A stretch of 64,000 bases of DNA from Yarrowia lipolytica (taxonomy: Eukaryota > Ascomycota > Dipodascomycetes > Dipodascales). This document shows positions 62,770 through 64,000 of the stretch, in pieces (within the stretch, counting starts at the first letter, position 1; each line of letters opens with the position of its first letter). The notes under the pieces were generated by a model. The model searched no databases and was not told the DNA's origin. It saw only the letters and a program-made list of their open reading frames with translations. Location: positions 3,603,001 through 3,667,000 of the forward strand of contig NC_090775.1 of the NCBI RefSeq assembly GCF_001761485.1, given 5' to 3'. Position numbers and translations under genes: made by a program.

Positions 62770-62796
62770 TTTTTTATTCTAATGATTCATAAAAGC
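62770..62796 (-). repeat. A-tailed tRNA-associated repeat
   Basis: The minus strand reads GCTTTTATGAATCATTAGAA, then TAAAAAA. It is about 610 bp upstream of tRNA-Tyr, in the same polarity as the other copies. Confidence 0.75.
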
Positions 62797-63049
62797 TATA
62801 TACCTAGAAAGCCGGGTTTATTGGCCGTTCAATAAATCATACACTTCTGGAATCTTTGCGATATGACGCTGCTGCGGCGCTGTCCGGTTGGTTTGTCCGA
62901 CGCTTCGTCTAGTTGGAATGTCATTGTCGTGGTCTCGTGGTAGTGAATCATGGGCTAACCAACTAATTTTTTAATGGTGAAGGGCTACCTACGACTCAGG
63001 TAGAACCTCCAAAACTCTGGTTGCAAGCTTTCTTCAATTAAATACTACA

Positions 63050-63083
63050 AGGTATTGAAGATCATAAGTATTATTGATGTGAT
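63050..63083 (+). repeat. 34-bp direct repeat, right copy
   Basis: Identical to 62221-62254, with starts 829 bp apart in the same orientation. Confidence 0.95.
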
Positions 63084-63408
63084 CGTGTGTGTCCTGTTTT
63101 GAGATCTTTGCGGCATCGGGGGATTGAAGGTGGGGGTAGCAACGTGTTTGAGTTGTTTTTTTTTTTCTTTTTTTTTTTCCATAATTCCAATTAATCTTGA
63201 GACGTCAGCGTGTATATTTAGCCGTGCAGCAGACCTCACGAGTACGTCATGTGTACCAGCCATCGTAATAATGCTCCTAGAGTAGAAAACAACTTCGGCG
63301 CTCATTCCTCTCCGCGCTTCCGCCTCATAGCCACGACCACCATGTCGCGATAATTACTAAGCCGAACTTACATAGTAGAGTCTAGAATTTTCGAATTTTC
63401 GAAATATT

Positions 63409-63501
63409 CTCCCGGTGGCCAAGCTGGTTTAAGGCGCGAGACTGTAATGGTATTAAAAATTTGTAATCTTGAGATCGGGCGTTCGACTCGCCCCCGGGAG
63501 A
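63409..63501 (+). tRNA. tRNA-Tyr(GUA), intron-containing
   Basis: Acceptor CTCCCGG pairs with CCGGGAG. The sequence is very close to yeast tRNA-Tyr (GGTTTAAGGCGCGAGACTGTA; TTGAGATCGGGCGTTCGACT). Anticodon GTA with an intron of about 19 nt sits in an anticodon loop closed by CGAGA/TCTTG. Confidence 0.97.
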
Positions 63502-63575
63502 GGATATTGTTTTGTCACAGCTTTTTTGTTTCTTTATTCTTATGTAAGATCGTGGTGCAAAAAGATTAGGAGAGT

Positions 63576-63656
63576 TGAGCTGTAGGGGAATTGAACCCCT
63601 GGCACCTGCTAACAATCGAATGGAAGGCAGATATGTTACCACTACACCAACAGCCC
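63576..63656 (-). tRNA. tRNA-Gly(UCC), intron-containing
   Basis: Acceptor GGGCTGT pairs with ACAGCTC. The D-arm is TGGTGTAGTGGTAACA. Anticodon stem TCTGC/GCAGG encloses CT-TCC-A plus a short intron of about 10 nt. The T-loop is TTCAATT. Confidence 0.93.
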
Positions 63657-63673
63657 AGAATTAATTTAAATAT

Positions 63674-64000
63674 TGTTAGAACCCAGGGCCTCAGGACTTG
63701 GGCTCCCAACCAGTACTTACTGGAGAAGCTCGGTAGTTAGTAGTCGAAGTGTCAGAACAATTGTTGGTGCATTATAATATAGGAAATAGGGCAAGTTATA
63801 TAATCTCAGGATCGGCGTCCGCAACTTCCGGAACTCCTCCAGTTCCGGACGGGCAGTGCTCTCCAAGCGGCGTAGTGCGTAGGTTATCCGCTAGATCATA
63901 TTGGACCAATATTGGACCAATATCCACTAACCTTTGTTAAACGGTCAAGTACAAAGGCAGACAACCATGGACAAGTAGAACAGAGAGTTCAGACTATTGG
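63674..64000 (+). mobile_element. Possible LTR next to tRNA-Gly, running off the right edge
   Basis: Sequence beginning TGTTAGAACCC starts 18 bp upstream of the mature 5' end of tRNA-Gly, the position and the TG start typical of Ty-like LTRs. A TATATAAT word occurs inside (near 63798) and no gene-like frame fills it. The element's other end lies outside the window, so family (Ty3/gypsy-like or Ty1/copia-like) and state cannot be judged. A direct repeat of an ATTGGACCAAT word lies at about 63899-63921. Confidence 0.3.

Larger units (their letters stand above)
62101..63408. other. AT-rich interval upstream of tRNA-Tyr
   Basis: No gene is seen. It holds the 34-bp direct repeats, the hairpin, two A-tailed repeats, and T-runs at about 63156-63179. 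Confidence 0.6.

Noticed and set aside
54185-63656. tRNA-5S rRNA dicistronic genes (known in Yarrowia)
   Set aside because: I looked for 5S-like sequence next to each tRNA and found none.

Overview
This window is nuclear DNA from a budding yeast, almost certainly Yarrowia lipolytica or a very close relative. The evidence is the peroxisomal receptor PEX5 at the 598-residue length I recall for Yarrowia Pay32p, a Yarrowia-type metallothionein, an intron with the GTGAGT...CTAAC-ACAG signature, heavy use of CGA for arginine, mostly intronless protein genes, and tRNA genes that mostly carry introns. Family assignments come from reading motifs; no database was searched.

Layout. 0-6 kb: the 5' part of a secreted repeat protein running off the left edge, then a lone Gag-like gene in gene-poor DNA. 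6-17 kb: a housekeeping block with an ACS-family permease, PRP28 and RPN3 (divergent), MED17 and PEX5. 17-30 kb: a small acidic Cys-cluster protein, importin alpha, WSS1, a YSC83-like (DUF1776) protein, a peroxisomal enoyl-CoA isomerase ending in AKL (a PEX5 client signal) and a family III CoA-transferase. 30-46 kb: a secreted Cys-rich repeat protein, a 712-residue orphan, a two-exon myosin-motor chitin synthase, a metallothionein and a 1131-residue fungal protein of unknown role. 46-52 kb: about 6 kb with no convincing gene. 52-61 kb: GPC1, tRNA-Leu, formate dehydrogenase, tRNA-Arg and FUN30. 61-64 kb: an AT-rich tRNA neighbourhood (Val, Lys, Tyr, Gly) full of small insertions.

The most unusual part is 54-64 kb. 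A short sequence ending in an A-tract (core TAATGAATCATTAGAATAA) recurs about ten times. The copies lie on the 5' side of tRNA genes, the nearest ones 46-72 bp away, and the A-tract always points away from the tRNA. This resembles the tails of a tRNA-targeting, 5'-truncating non-LTR retroelement. The same zone holds a ~106-bp piece of 25S rRNA, a broken piece of a protein gene, an exact 34-bp direct repeat 829 bp apart, a 10-bp-arm hairpin, and a possible LTR starting 18 bp upstream of tRNA-Gly.

Functional links: PEX5 with the PTS1-bearing isomerase (peroxisomal beta-oxidation); PRP28, RPN3, MED17, SRP1, WSS1 and FUN30 as core nuclear and proteolytic machinery; chitin synthase and the two secreted repeat proteins at the cell surface; tRNA-Arg(UCG) matched to the CGA-rich coding sequences.
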